Below are positions 33,393 through 42,250 of a DNA stretch of 64,000 nt, piece by piece. The position numbers were made by a program, and so were the translations under genes. The stretch is from S015-6 sp964384945 (GTDB taxonomy: Bacteria > Desulfobacterota > DSWW01), in assembly GCA_964384945.1 (NCBI GenBank), contig CAYLMK010000016.1:55109-119108 (forward strand), given 5' to 3'. The notes below the pieces were generated by a model. The model searched no databases, had not been told where the DNA came from, and saw nothing but the letters and a program-made list of their open reading frames with translations. Within the stretch, counting starts at the first letter, position 1. Every line of letters starts with the position of its first letter.

Positions 33393-34664
33393 TCATTCCG
33401 CAGGCCCGGATCTTCTCTCGCGGACGAGTTCCGAGAGATGACACACCCGGACCGGGAGATTGCGCCTCCGGACACCGTAGGCGAGCTGGAGGATGCAGGC
33501 GGGGCAGGAAGTGGCGATCAGTTCGGCGCCGGTCTTCTGCACGTTGTCGATCTTCCTGTCGAGCACCTTCATGGCAAGCTTGTAATGGGAAAGGGCATAC
33601 GAGCCCGCTCCCCCGCAGCACCAGTCCGCCTCCGGCAGCTCCCGGTATTCGACCCCGGGCAGCGAAGCCAGGACATCCCTGGGCGGACGGGTGAGTCTCT
33701 GCCCTCGCGAGGCATGGCAGGGGTCGTGGTAGGTGACGACGATCGGGCCGGAGGTCCCGAATCGGGCCGCATCGCCGGCGCCGCCGGACAACTCTTCGAC
33801 CATGTCCCGAACCCTGGAAGCAACTCCCTTGGCCCTGTCGTGGAGTGGATCGCCCTCTGCAAACAGGGCCGGGTATTGTTTGAGGAAGCTGGCGCAACTG
33901 GAGCAGTCGGTCACGATCCGATCGAAAGGCAGGGCGGTCAGCGCCTCGAGGTTCTTCGCGGCCAGCCTCTTCGCCGCTTCCCTGTCGCCGTAAGACCTGG
34001 CCGGCAGGCCGCAACAGGCATTGTCGAGGACGTGGACTTCGCGGGCCGCCTGCCGGAGGATGTCCAGGGAGGCCTCGGCCGCACCCGGGTTCATGATTTC
34101 CATGCCGCAGCCCACGAAGTAGCCGATGCGCAGTTCCCGGCCCCGGCCTGGATACGCTCCGGGCGGCAGCCTCTCGCGCAGCGCGTAGCGCGGCATCCGC
34201 CCCAGGATCCTCTCGCTTTGCGGGAAGTCCCGTCCGAAGACCCGCAGCAGCCCCAGGGCTCGGGCTACGGAGGAAAGGCCGCTGTTCTTGCCCACGGCGA
34301 CGGCCCTGGCCGCCCGTCTGAGCCGGGAGGGAAACGGAAGCAGATGCTCGAAGAGCAGCTTGTGAATCCTCTTGCGTCCCACCCGATCGAGATATTCCTC
34401 ACGGGCATCGAGGATGAGATCCGCGGTCGGTACGGCGGAAAAGCAGTGGGTCGTGCACGCGCCGCAGAGAAGGCATGCGAACAGGGGCTCCTCCAGGTCC
34501 TTGGACCATGCGAGCCGGCACTCGTCGAGCGCCCGCAGCAGGGCCACCCTGCCGCGCGCCACACCCGCTTCGTGTCCCGTGGCGCGGAAGGTCGGGCATG
34601 CGACCTGGCAGAATCCGCAGCGATTGCACAGGGCGATCGTCCGGTCGTGTTCGGCTGTTTTCAT
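33393..34664 (-). CDS. glcF: Glycolate oxidase iron-sulfur subunit
   Basis: A 423-residue Fe-S protein that takes electrons from the flavin subunits. Two 4Fe-4S ferredoxin motifs open it: CNRCGFCQVACP (about residues 12-23) and CLLCGACTTHC (about 62-72). Two cysteine-rich CCG domains follow (ACCGLPARSYGDREA; DCSSCASFLKQYP; WCCGGAGSYALSHYK; TSCPACILQLAYG). Start at ATG 34664; the frame is open upstream only over the GlcDE 3' end. It lies 29 bp after the fused glcDE gene. The same layout is used by other 2-hydroxyacid oxidases (lactate), so the exact substrate is inferred. Confidence 0.88.
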   Translation of the reverse strand: MKTAEHDRTIALCNRCGFCQVACPTFRATGHEAGVARGRVALLRALDECRLAWSKDLEEPLFACLLCGACTTHCFSAVPTADLILDAREEYLDRVGRKRIHKLLFEHLLPFPSRLRRAARAVAVGKNSGLSSVARALGLLRVFGRDFPQSERILGRMPRYALRERLPPGAYPGRGRELRIGYFVGCGMEIMNPGAAEASLDILRQAAREVHVLDNACCGLPARSYGDREAAKRLAAKNLEALTALPFDRIVTDCSSCASFLKQYPALFAEGDPLHDRAKGVASRVRDMVEELSGGAGDAARFGTSGPIVVTYHDPCHASRGQRLTRPPRDVLASLPGVEYRELPEADWCCGGAGSYALSHYKLAMKVLDRKIDNVQKTGAELIATSCPACILQLAYGVRRRNLPVRVCHLSELVRERRSGPAE

Positions 34665-34693
34665 CGCGGGCCTTCCCGGACGGGCGGTTGCGG

Positions 34694-37306
34694 CTACCCT
34701 CTGCCCGGCAGGCGGCCGGGCGCGAAAATACGGTTCGGGTCCAGGGCTCGTTTGATCCGGTGCATGACCTTCCAGTCCCCTCGAGGCCTCCCGTACACGT
34801 CGTGGGCCTTCCGGAAGGGATCGGGCGCCTTCTCCAGCAGGATGTATCCCTCGTGGCTTTCGGCGAGGCCGCACAGGCGCTCCCAGGCCTCTTCCGAGAT
34901 GTCGGAAACGCCGGCACGCACCCTTCCGCATCCGAGGTCGACGAAGAGGCCCTCCATTCGTACGGCCCCGGCCGCGGCTTCGACAAAGCGGGCGACCCGG
35001 TCGATGGGGAGGTCCGCACGCAGGAGGAAGAGGGATCGGTCGAGCCGTTCCTGGGCCTCGGCGAAGGGGCCTTCATAGATCTCGTAGTCCCCGAGGGCTT
35101 CCTGCTCCAGGCCGGCCCGGGACAAACGAGACAGGACGCTCTCTGTCTGGGCCTCGACGGTCTCGCCGAATCCCTCGAGGCCGACCGTAAGCCTCCAGGC
35201 CCTTCCGGCGAGAAGCGGCCCCTTCTCCGCGTCCGTGCCGTTCAGGGGCTCTGCGGAAACGAACGCGGGCTCGACCGTCGAGCCGAGCAGTTCCGACGCT
35301 GCGGATGTTATCCGTTCCAGGGACCCCCGGCCTTCAACCAGGCTGCAGGAATCGGGAAGCGACGCGACGCGAAGGGTCAGCTCCGTCAGGAACCCGAGCG
35401 TTCCGGCCGAGCCGGCCAGGAGCCGGCCGAGGTCGTATCCGGCAACGTTCTTGACCACCTTCCCTCCGGTCGAAATGAGTCGTCCTGTTCCGCTCACGAA
35501 CCGAAGTCCCAGAAGCAGGTCCCGGGGCGCTCCGTATCGCAGCCGTTCCGGGCCGCAGGCGCCGAGCGCGACCACGCTGCCGACGGTCGTGGCCTTCCCG
35601 GGAAAGGGCCGGAGGGGCAGCCACTGCCCGTCCGGTCTCAGGGCCTCCTGAAGGTCCTGAAACGAGATGCCGGCCTGCACCGTGACTGTCTGGTTCGGCG
35701 GATCGTGATCGATGATGGATGTCATCCTCCCGCTTCGCAGGCGGAGCAGGTCGCGCTCGGGCATATTCCCGAAAGCGCGCCAGCGTCCCCCTCCTTCGGG
35801 CAGGAGTGCGATTCGTTCCCGGAAGGCCCGTGCGACGATTTCGCGTGCCTCCCGCTCGGCTCCGGGCGCGAGCTCCCGAGCGCCGGCAATCTCCGGGCCC
35901 TGACGCCCATTTTCCTCCGGCTGCCTGCGGGCCGGGCCGGGGATCGCCTTCCCCGGATTGAGCCTCCCCTCCGGGTCAAAGGCCCGGCGAACCGCCCGCT
36001 GGGCGTCCAGGTCGTCCTCGGAGAAGACCATGTGCATGCCCTCGAGCTTCTCGAGCCCCACCCCGTGCTCACCCGTGATCGTCCCGCCCAGTGCCACGCT
36101 CTCCTTCATGATCTCCCGGCCCGCCTCGTGCACCCTGCGAAGCTGCTCCGTGTCCCGGGAGTCGAAGAACAGGAGGGGGTGCAGGTTCCCGTCGCCCGCG
36201 TGGAACACGTTCCCGTGGGCGAGGCCGTGGCGTTCGGCGACCGCCCGAACGCGGTCCAGAGCCTCGGGAAGGCGGGTCCGCGGCACCGTGCAATCGGCGA
36301 CCAGATAGCTCGGGGCAAGCCGTGCGATCGCACCGAAGGCCCCGCGGCGGCCCGCCCAGAGGCGGTCCCGTTCGCCTGCATCCCCGGCTTCCCGAACCTG
36401 GCGGCAGCCCTGCGAGGAGCAGATCTCGCGAATGCGGTCCGCCTGCCTCCTCAGCCCGGCGGCCGGTCCGTCCAGCTCGATAATCAGGACCGCCGCAGCG
36501 TCGAGGGGGTAGCCGCAGGGGTAGCTCGCCTCCACGGCCCGCATGACCGGGGCGTCCATCATTTCCAGGGAACAGGGAACAATGCCGTCCGCGATGATTT
36601 CCGAAACCGAGTGCGCCGCGTCGGCCACCCGGTCGTAGACGGCCAGGAGCGTGACGACCGATTCCGCGATCGGAAGAATCCGCACCGTCACCTCGGTGAC
36701 GATCCCGAGGGTGCCCTCGCTGCCCACGAGGATTCCGCAAAGATCCAAGCCGGGGGGGTCGAGCGCCTGTCCGCCCGTGCGCACGGTCCGGCCGTCCGGC
36801 AGGACGACCTCCAGACCCAGAACGTGGTTCTTGGTCACACCGTATTTCACGCACCGCGGGCCGCCCGAGTTCTCTCCGACGTTCCCTCCGAGGGTGGCGA
36901 CCTTTTGGCTGGCCGGGTCCGGTGCATAGAAGAACCCGAGCGGGGCGAGGGCGTTCTGCAGCTCGAGGTTCGTAACCCCCGGCTGGACCTGCGCGGTCCG
37001 CCGATCGGTGCGGATGGAAAGGATCCGGTTCATGCGGGTCAGGCAGACGACGAGCCCGTTTTCGGGTGCTATGCTGCCTCCGGAAAGGTTCGTGCCGAAA
37101 CCCCGAGGCACGCAGGCAATGTCCGCATCCGCGGCGGCCCGGACCACGTCGGAGGTCTCCTGCGTGTTGGCGGGGAAGACGACGGCCCCCGGCCGTCCCC
37201 GGGCGAGGGAGCCGTCGTAAGCGTAGACCTCCAGGTCCGCGGGCCCGGAGCGGACATGCTCCTTGCCCACGATCTTCCGAAGCCTTCGAAGGAACCCAGG
37301 GTCCAT
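34694..37306 (-). CDS. Fused glycolate oxidase flavoprotein, GlcD-GlcE
   Basis: An uninterrupted 870-residue protein joining two FAD-binding subunits normally made separately. Residues 1 to about 455 are GlcD: MDPGFLRRLRKIVGKEHVRS, the FAD/PCMH motifs CVPRGFGTNLSGGSIAPENG and GGNVGENSGGPRCVKYGVT, then HAGDGNLHPLL and TGEHGVGLEKLEGM, ending FDPEGRLNPGKAI. A short charged linker leads to the GlcE-like half: PFPGKATTVGSVVALGACGP, GKVVKNVAGYDLGRLLAGS and GTLGFLTELTLRV, ending RALDPNRIFAPGRLPG. The start ATG overlaps the stop of the upstream aminotransferase (TGATG), so translation is coupled. Expected role: oxidise glycolate to glyoxylate with electrons passing to GlcF. Confidence 0.9.
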   Translation of the reverse strand: MDPGFLRRLRKIVGKEHVRSGPADLEVYAYDGSLARGRPGAVVFPANTQETSDVVRAAADADIACVPRGFGTNLSGGSIAPENGLVVCLTRMNRILSIRTDRRTAQVQPGVTNLELQNALAPLGFFYAPDPASQKVATLGGNVGENSGGPRCVKYGVTKNHVLGLEVVLPDGRTVRTGGQALDPPGLDLCGILVGSEGTLGIVTEVTVRILPIAESVVTLLAVYDRVADAAHSVSEIIADGIVPCSLEMMDAPVMRAVEASYPCGYPLDAAAVLIIELDGPAAGLRRQADRIREICSSQGCRQVREAGDAGERDRLWAGRRGAFGAIARLAPSYLVADCTVPRTRLPEALDRVRAVAERHGLAHGNVFHAGDGNLHPLLFFDSRDTEQLRRVHEAGREIMKESVALGGTITGEHGVGLEKLEGMHMVFSEDDLDAQRAVRRAFDPEGRLNPGKAIPGPARRQPEENGRQGPEIAGARELAPGAEREAREIVARAFRERIALLPEGGGRWRAFGNMPERDLLRLRSGRMTSIIDHDPPNQTVTVQAGISFQDLQEALRPDGQWLPLRPFPGKATTVGSVVALGACGPERLRYGAPRDLLLGLRFVSGTGRLISTGGKVVKNVAGYDLGRLLAGSAGTLGFLTELTLRVASLPDSCSLVEGRGSLERITSAASELLGSTVEPAFVSAEPLNGTDAEKGPLLAGRAWRLTVGLEGFGETVEAQTESVLSRLSRAGLEQEALGDYEIYEGPFAEAQERLDRSLFLLRADLPIDRVARFVEAAAGAVRMEGLFVDLGCGRVRAGVSDISEEAWERLCGLAESHEGYILLEKAPDPFRKAHDVYGRPRGDWKVMHRIKRALDPNRIFAPGRLPGRG

Positions 37307-38493
37307 CACGTCCTCGTATAGACCTCGGCGGCCGACTCCAGGGCCCCGGGCCTGATCTTGACCCCCATGCCCCGGAGCACGGTCTGAAGGGCGGCCAGGA
37401 GGAGGCAGACGTTGCGGGCCGAGGAGGCATGCCCCATCAGGCCCACGCGCCACACCTTTCCGGCCAGGTCTCCCAGGCCTCCGCCGATCTCGATGCCGAA
37501 CTGCTGAAGAAGCGCGCGACGTGCCTTGAGATCGTCGGCCCCCTCGGGGATGCGCACCGTGTTCAGCATGGGCAGCCGCTCCGCCTCGGGCACGAGCATG
37601 GAGAGCCCCATGGCCTCGATTCCGGCCACGAGGGCCAGGTGGTGGAGCCGGTGCCTGGCAAAACGTGCCTCGAGCCCTTCCTCTGCAACGATGCGTAGGG
37701 CCTCCCGCAGGCCGTACACCATGTTGATCGGGGCGGTGTGGTGGTACTTGCGTTCGCCGCCCCAGTAGTTGCGGACCATGCTCATGTCCAGGTACCAGCT
37801 CGGGACCGGGCCCTTCCTTGCATCGAGGGCCTTCATGGCCGCCCGGCCGAGCGAGACGGGGGAGAGACCGGGGGGGCAGGACAGGCACTTCTGCGTCCCG
37901 CTGTAGACGGCGTCGATGCCCCATTTGTCGACCGAGACCTCCATGCCGCCCAGGGAGGTGACCGTATCGACCAGAAACAGGGCGCCCGCCTCGTGAGCGA
38001 TCTTCGAGAGGTCCTCCAGGGGGGTAAGAGCGCCGGTCGAGGTCTCGGCGTGTACGACGGCGACGATCTTGGGTGCCTTGCCCCGGACCGCTTCCCGGAC
38101 AGCGTCCGGGTCGACCGCCCGTCCCCACTCGAAATCGAGGCGGACGAGCCTGGCGCCGAGGCGACCGACGATGTCGCACATCCGGGTTCCGAACACCCCG
38201 TTCACGCAGACGACCACCTCATCCCCGGGCTCGACCAGGTTGACGAAACAGGTCTCCATCCCTGCGCTGCCCGTACCGGATACGGGGATGGTAAGTTCGT
38301 TTTCGGTTCCGAACAAGAAGCGGAGAAGCTGCTGGGTTTCATCCATCAGGGAGAGAAAATACGGATCGAGATGGCCGATGCAGGGCGCGGACATGGCCTG
38401 CAGAACCCTTGCCGGGACGTCGCTCGGGCCGGGTCCCATGAGAATGCGGCTGCCCGGGTTCAGGTCCCGAAAACGCTGCGGATCGAGATGCAT
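37306..38493 (-). CDS. Alanine/serine-glyoxylate aminotransferase (class V PLP enzyme)
   Basis: A 395-residue class V aminotransferase. Features: GPGPSDVPARVLQAM near the N-terminus, GTGSAGMETCFVNLVEPGDE (cofactor pocket), VVHAETSTG and LVDTVTSLGG with the Asp that holds the PLP ring, and the Schiff-base lysine Lys202 in SGTQKCLSCPPGLSPVS. This matches alanine-glyoxylate and serine-glyoxylate transaminases. The enzyme would turn glyoxylate into glycine. The downstream glcDE-glcF genes produce glyoxylate, so the operon forms a glycolate-to-glycine route. A strong AAGGAGGAGG ribosome site precedes the ATG at 38493. Confidence 0.92.
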   Translation of the reverse strand: MHLDPQRFRDLNPGSRILMGPGPSDVPARVLQAMSAPCIGHLDPYFLSLMDETQQLLRFLFGTENELTIPVSGTGSAGMETCFVNLVEPGDEVVVCVNGVFGTRMCDIVGRLGARLVRLDFEWGRAVDPDAVREAVRGKAPKIVAVVHAETSTGALTPLEDLSKIAHEAGALFLVDTVTSLGGMEVSVDKWGIDAVYSGTQKCLSCPPGLSPVSLGRAAMKALDARKGPVPSWYLDMSMVRNYWGGERKYHHTAPINMVYGLREALRIVAEEGLEARFARHRLHHLALVAGIEAMGLSMLVPEAERLPMLNTVRIPEGADDLKARRALLQQFGIEIGGGLGDLAGKVWRVGLMGHASSARNVCLLLAALQTVLRGMGVKIRPGALESAAEVYTRT

Positions 38494-38558
38494 GAACCTC
38501 CTCCTTTCGCTGGTAAGCTGCCTTCGCGCATCGTGGGGCGGTGCTTCGAAACAGATCG

Positions 38559-38573
38559 CCCCTAGAATAGGGG
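38559..38573. promoter_or_regulatory. Perfect palindrome over the -10 box of the aminotransferase operon
   Basis: CCCCTA-GAA-TAGGGG, an inverted repeat with six-base arms that covers the whole -10 element. Position and symmetry suit a repressor operator; no adjacent regulator gene identifies the protein. Confidence 0.4.
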
Positions 38574-38592
38574 ACTCTGCGGCCATGGTCAA
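38564..38592 (-). promoter_or_regulatory. Promoter of the aminotransferase-glcDE-glcF operon
   Basis: On the minus strand TTGACC (38592-38587), 17 bp and TATTCT (38569-38564). Five and four of six consensus bases match. It lies about 70 bp before the ATG. Confidence 0.6.
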
Positions 38593-38673
38593 ACCGCAGG
38601 GGGTTCCAACCGGTCTTGCGCACACGCAGAGGCGGCCCCTCTGCGGACGAAGCCGAGGGTGCCGAAAACGGTG

Positions 38674-38703
38674 TTGATCTTGTTGTGAAGCATGTTGTAT
38701 AAC
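38674..38703 (+). promoter_or_regulatory. Promoter of the Ycf48-like/RND operon
   Basis: TTGATC (38674-38679), an 18 bp spacer and TATAAC (38698-38703). It ends 34 bp before the ATG of the Ycf48-like gene. Confidence 0.55.
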
Positions 38704-38737
38704 CCTGCATCGGCCGAGCCGAACCAGGAGGCGCGTT

Positions 38738-39745
38738 ATGAATTCCAGGAAACCCTGCTTCTCGGCTGCAACGGCTCTCCTCTGCTTCCTTCTGCTGACA
38801 GCGATCCTGCCTCGAGCGGCCCGGACGGATTCCGTGAAGATCGGCGTCAGCTTGTTCGGGTCCGCCGTCCTGTCGGAAAAGGCCTGCGTCATGGTCGGGG
38901 ACAGGGGGAGGGTTTTCGTCTCCGACGACGGGGCCGTGAGCTGGAGGCTGGTCGAGAGCCGGACCCGCGTCGCCTTGTCCGCGGTGTGCTTTCCGGATGA
39001 CCGGAACGGCTGGATTGCGGGGCAGGCGGGTACGATTCTTCACTCCACGGACGGCGGGAATTCGTGGAAACCGCAGCAGACGGGCGTCGAGTCGCACCTC
39101 CTTCATGTGGACTTTCTCGACCCGTACCGCGGCGTTGCGGTGGGAGAGGCGACGACGGTCCTCGTGACGAGCGACGGGGGCGCCACCTGGTTGCCGTCGC
39201 CGTTGAAGACCACCGCGGGCCTCTTCGACGAACTCAACCTGTTCGCAGCGGCCATGATGGATGCCCGCAGCATCTGCGTCGTGGGCGATATGGGAAGGAT
39301 CTTCCTCACCGACGACGGCGGCCGGACGTGGGAGGAAACCAGGACATCCCTTTACGACGAAAATGCCATGATGGGAAGGGTTCTCTATGACGTGGTCTAC
39401 GATTCGGGCACGCTGTATACGGCCGGCATCGACAGCACCTTCGCCTTTTCGAAGGACCGCGGAAAGTCCTGGGTCGTGGGGGACACCGGTTTCTCGAAGC
39501 CGGACCTCTACTGCCTCGACATGGTCGATGGGTTCGGTATGGCTGCCGGCTCGGGAGGACATCTCATCCAGACGTCGGACGGAGGATCTACCTGGCGCGA
39601 GGTCGACGTTCCGGAAACGGTCCGGCGGGTCTGGCTGAGCGGCCTGGATCTCAAACGGGGCCCCTCCGGGGAGGCGCACGGTCTGGCGGTCGGGCAGGGC
39701 GGAACCTTCTGCCGTATCCGGGGCGGCGCCATGGACTGGCGCTGA
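38738..39745 (+). CDS. Exported Ycf48/BNR-repeat beta-propeller protein
   Basis: A 335-residue protein with a signal peptide (MNSRKPCFSAATALLCFLLL, cleavage near ARA/RT, about residue 28). The body is a series of about 45-residue propeller blades carrying the Asp-box/BNR motif: SDDGAVSW, STDGGNSW, SDGGATW, TDDGGRTW, SKDRGKSW, SDGGSTW, with GWIAGQAGTILHS and CVVGDMGRIFLT between them. This is the Ycf48 (photosystem II assembly factor-like) fold. In non-photosynthetic bacteria such proteins are commonly encoded beside an RND/MMPL exporter, as here, and presumably act as its periplasmic partner. AGGAGG lies seven bases before the ATG. Confidence 0.85.
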   Translation: MNSRKPCFSAATALLCFLLLTAILPRAARTDSVKIGVSLFGSAVLSEKACVMVGDRGRVFVSDDGAVSWRLVESRTRVALSAVCFPDDRNGWIAGQAGTILHSTDGGNSWKPQQTGVESHLLHVDFLDPYRGVAVGEATTVLVTSDGGATWLPSPLKTTAGLFDELNLFAAAMMDARSICVVGDMGRIFLTDDGGRTWEETRTSLYDENAMMGRVLYDVVYDSGTLYTAGIDSTFAFSKDRGKSWVVGDTGFSKPDLYCLDMVDGFGMAAGSGGHLIQTSDGGSTWREVDVPETVRRVWLSGLDLKRGPSGEAHGLAVGQGGTFCRIRGGAMDWR

Positions 39746-39767
39746 CCTCGGGCGAGGAGCGCGAGGA

Positions 39768-42164
39768 ATGAAGCAGAGGAGCGTCGGAGAAAAGGCCCAG
39801 GGCTTTTCACGCGTCGTCTCGCTGGCCCTCCGGTTCCGAAGCGCCGTGGTGATCCTGTTTCTCTTGGGGACGTTACTGCTGGGTCTTGAGGCCGCCCACA
39901 TCCGGATGGAGGACAACCTTGTCGATTCCATGATTCCGGGCGGCCACCCTTTCCTGAAGGCATCGCGCGCCATCGACGCGATGAGCACGCAGGCGGAGAG
40001 CCTGATCGCGATTCTCGAGGTGCGGCAGGGGGATGTCTACAACCCGGAGACGATGAAGAAGGTCGAGCGGATCACCCGGGAGTTGATGGGCGTCGAGAAG
40101 ATCATGCCGAGGAAGATCCTCTCTCTGGCCACGGGGCTGAACCATTACGACAATACGGCCGAAGGGCTGGTCGGGGAGCCCATCCTCGGGCGCGTTTCGC
40201 CCGAAACGGAAGAGGACTTCTTGGCCGTGAAACGGAGGGTGGCGGTGAACCCTCTGGGTATCGGCCACTTTGTCTCCTTCGACGGAACAGCGACGCTGAT
40301 CTCGGCGGGCATCACGAACCTGAAGACGAAGGCGGAGCTCTCTTACAATCAGATGACCGGCGAGGAGCGGAAAGGCCTTTCCCTGGAGCGGTACACGAAC
40401 CGTGAAATCGAACGCTTCCATCAGGAACTCCTCGATCTGGTGTCGCGGCTCAAGCTGAAGGAAGAGGACCCGAACCACATTCTCCACTTGACCGGAGATC
40501 GACTTCTCGCCGCGGAACTGACATCCATGGCCCGCAGGCAGATACCGGTCGCCGCGGCCGTCATGGTGGCCCTGATGCTGGCGCTCCTTGTCGGTCATCT
40601 GCGGAGCTTCCGGTGGGCCCTGGTGCCGGTCTTTGCCTTCGCCCTCTCCGTGCTCTGGGGGCTCGGCGCCTTTGGCGCAAGCAGGTTGGTTTTGAGCCCG
40701 GCCGCCTTTCTCTTCCCCCTGCTGCTTGGGATCGTCTCTCTCGTCTGCGGTGCGATCGCCGTCGAAGCGTACCAGAGGCGCAGCGCCCCGGGGCGGACCA
40801 AGGCCCAGGCGGTTGCCCTCGCCTATCGGGACACCGGGGTCGCCGCCTCGGTTGCCGCGGCCGGCCTGGCGGCCCTCTCCTCGGTCGTTGCGGATGTTCC
40901 CATGATCCGCGAATCGGGCTGGCTCGGCCTGTTCTGGGCTGTGAGCACCTTCGGGGTGGTCGTTCTGGTCTGTCCTGTCCTGATGTCCCTGCTCGGCCGT
41001 CCTGCCGGCGCGGCGGAGGAGCGGCCGGCGGACCTTTGCCGGGCCCTTGCGGGGAAGGTGATCCGCGCCGCGCAAGCAAGAAGACGCGGCGCGGCAGTCG
41101 CCCTGGCCCTGATCCTCGCGCTGGGTGTTCTTTGTGCCTGGAATCTCAAGGTGGGCGGCAACGTGCCCGGGCCGGACTATGTCCGGTCCTCCCACCCCTG
41201 GAATCGAGGCTTCCGCGTGTTCGCCGAGCGGTTTATCGGTCCTTACACCCTTCTCGTGCACGCCAGGGCGAAGGGAGAGGGCGGGCTTTTGGATCCGGAG
41301 GCGATCAACCAGATGGGGGACGTGAGCACCCATCTCAAGGCAGAGGGGATTGCAAGGGAAAGCTTTGCATTTGACTGGATCGTGAAGATGGGGCGCATCG
41401 CCCTGCTGGACGGCAATCCCAAGTGGTGGACCGTGCCGGCCTCGAAGGAGGACATGGCGGGCCTCTCGAAGTTGCTCACCTTCTCCGGGGAATTGGACGT
41501 GCTGGTGGACCAGCCGTTCAACCAGGCCACGGTCGCCTCCTTCTTCGAGAAGAGCGACGCGGATCGGATCGACGGATACGTCTGCGCGATTCAGCGGTAC
41601 ATCGACGAACACCCCTCCGAGCACGTTGATTTCAGCCTGGGGGGCGGCCTGCTCGCCAAGGTCAAGATGGTCAACGACGGCACCCGGGGCTGCTACCGGA
41701 AGACCCTGGCCCTCGCGCTGGCCTCGGTCTTCGTCGCGTGCCTGCTTTTCCTGCGTTCGGTCCGCTTCGGTTTTTTCGTCACCCTATCCGTCGCGGCGGC
41801 GCAGGCCCTGGTTCTCGCGCTCATGACGGTTCTGGGCTGGCCGGTCAGCCTGGTCGCGGTTCCTGCGGGAGTGGCCGGCGCAGGCTTCGGCGCCGTGCTC
41901 GGGATCCTGCTGGTCCGGCAAACGGCTCAGGCTGCGCGTTTGCCCGGCGGTGCGAATGAGGCAACGGCGGCAGCGGGGGAAGGGCCGGGGGGAGAGGTCC
42001 TGTTTCTCGGCCTTCTTGGCTTTGCGGGCGCGCTCCCATGGTGCTTCATCGGCTTGAAATTGCAGGCCGACATGGCTCTGGTTCTCGGGATCACGTGCCT
42101 GGCGCAGGCGGTCTCCGCAGTCGCATTCATCCCGGCCCTGACCGCGAACTCTTCGAGGTCCTGA
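39768..42164 (+). CDS. RND-superfamily exporter, MMPL/HpnN-like
   Basis: A 798-residue inner-membrane protein in two similar halves. TM1 is near residues 25-43 (SAVVILFLLGTLLLGLEAAH). A periplasmic loop follows (HIRMEDNLVDSMIPGGHPFL), then a bundle of five helices (IPVAAAVMVALMLALLVGHL; LLLGIVSLVCGAIAVEAY). The second half starts at about 440 (AVALALILALGVLCAWNLKV, periplasmic loop from GNVPGPDYVRS) and ends in five helices (FGFFVTLSVAAAQALVLALM). Length and organisation match MMPL/hopanoid-type exporters rather than drug pumps of 1000+ residues. The likely cargo is a lipid or other hydrophobic molecule, by family analogy. It starts 22 bp after the Ycf48-like gene. Confidence 0.82.
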   Translation: MKQRSVGEKAQGFSRVVSLALRFRSAVVILFLLGTLLLGLEAAHIRMEDNLVDSMIPGGHPFLKASRAIDAMSTQAESLIAILEVRQGDVYNPETMKKVERITRELMGVEKIMPRKILSLATGLNHYDNTAEGLVGEPILGRVSPETEEDFLAVKRRVAVNPLGIGHFVSFDGTATLISAGITNLKTKAELSYNQMTGEERKGLSLERYTNREIERFHQELLDLVSRLKLKEEDPNHILHLTGDRLLAAELTSMARRQIPVAAAVMVALMLALLVGHLRSFRWALVPVFAFALSVLWGLGAFGASRLVLSPAAFLFPLLLGIVSLVCGAIAVEAYQRRSAPGRTKAQAVALAYRDTGVAASVAAAGLAALSSVVADVPMIRESGWLGLFWAVSTFGVVVLVCPVLMSLLGRPAGAAEERPADLCRALAGKVIRAAQARRRGAAVALALILALGVLCAWNLKVGGNVPGPDYVRSSHPWNRGFRVFAERFIGPYTLLVHARAKGEGGLLDPEAINQMGDVSTHLKAEGIARESFAFDWIVKMGRIALLDGNPKWWTVPASKEDMAGLSKLLTFSGELDVLVDQPFNQATVASFFEKSDADRIDGYVCAIQRYIDEHPSEHVDFSLGGGLLAKVKMVNDGTRGCYRKTLALALASVFVACLLFLRSVRFGFFVTLSVAAAQALVLALMTVLGWPVSLVAVPAGVAGAGFGAVLGILLVRQTAQAARLPGGANEATAAAGEGPGGEVLFLGLLGFAGALPWCFIGLKLQADMALVLGITCLAQAVSAVAFIPALTANSSRS

Positions 42165-42250
42165 GAGCCTTGGGAAAAGGTGGGGGGGGAACAGGGCCGG
42201 CCGGGATCCCGGCACCCGCCCAGCTTGCCGACCCGTCCGATTTTCCCCGG

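Noticed and set aside
42200..42213. GCCGGGATCCCGGC palindrome in the convergent gap after the MMPL exporter
   Set aside because: A perfect 14-bp palindrome has no room for a loop and no T-run follows; it is likely chance in GC-rich sequence.
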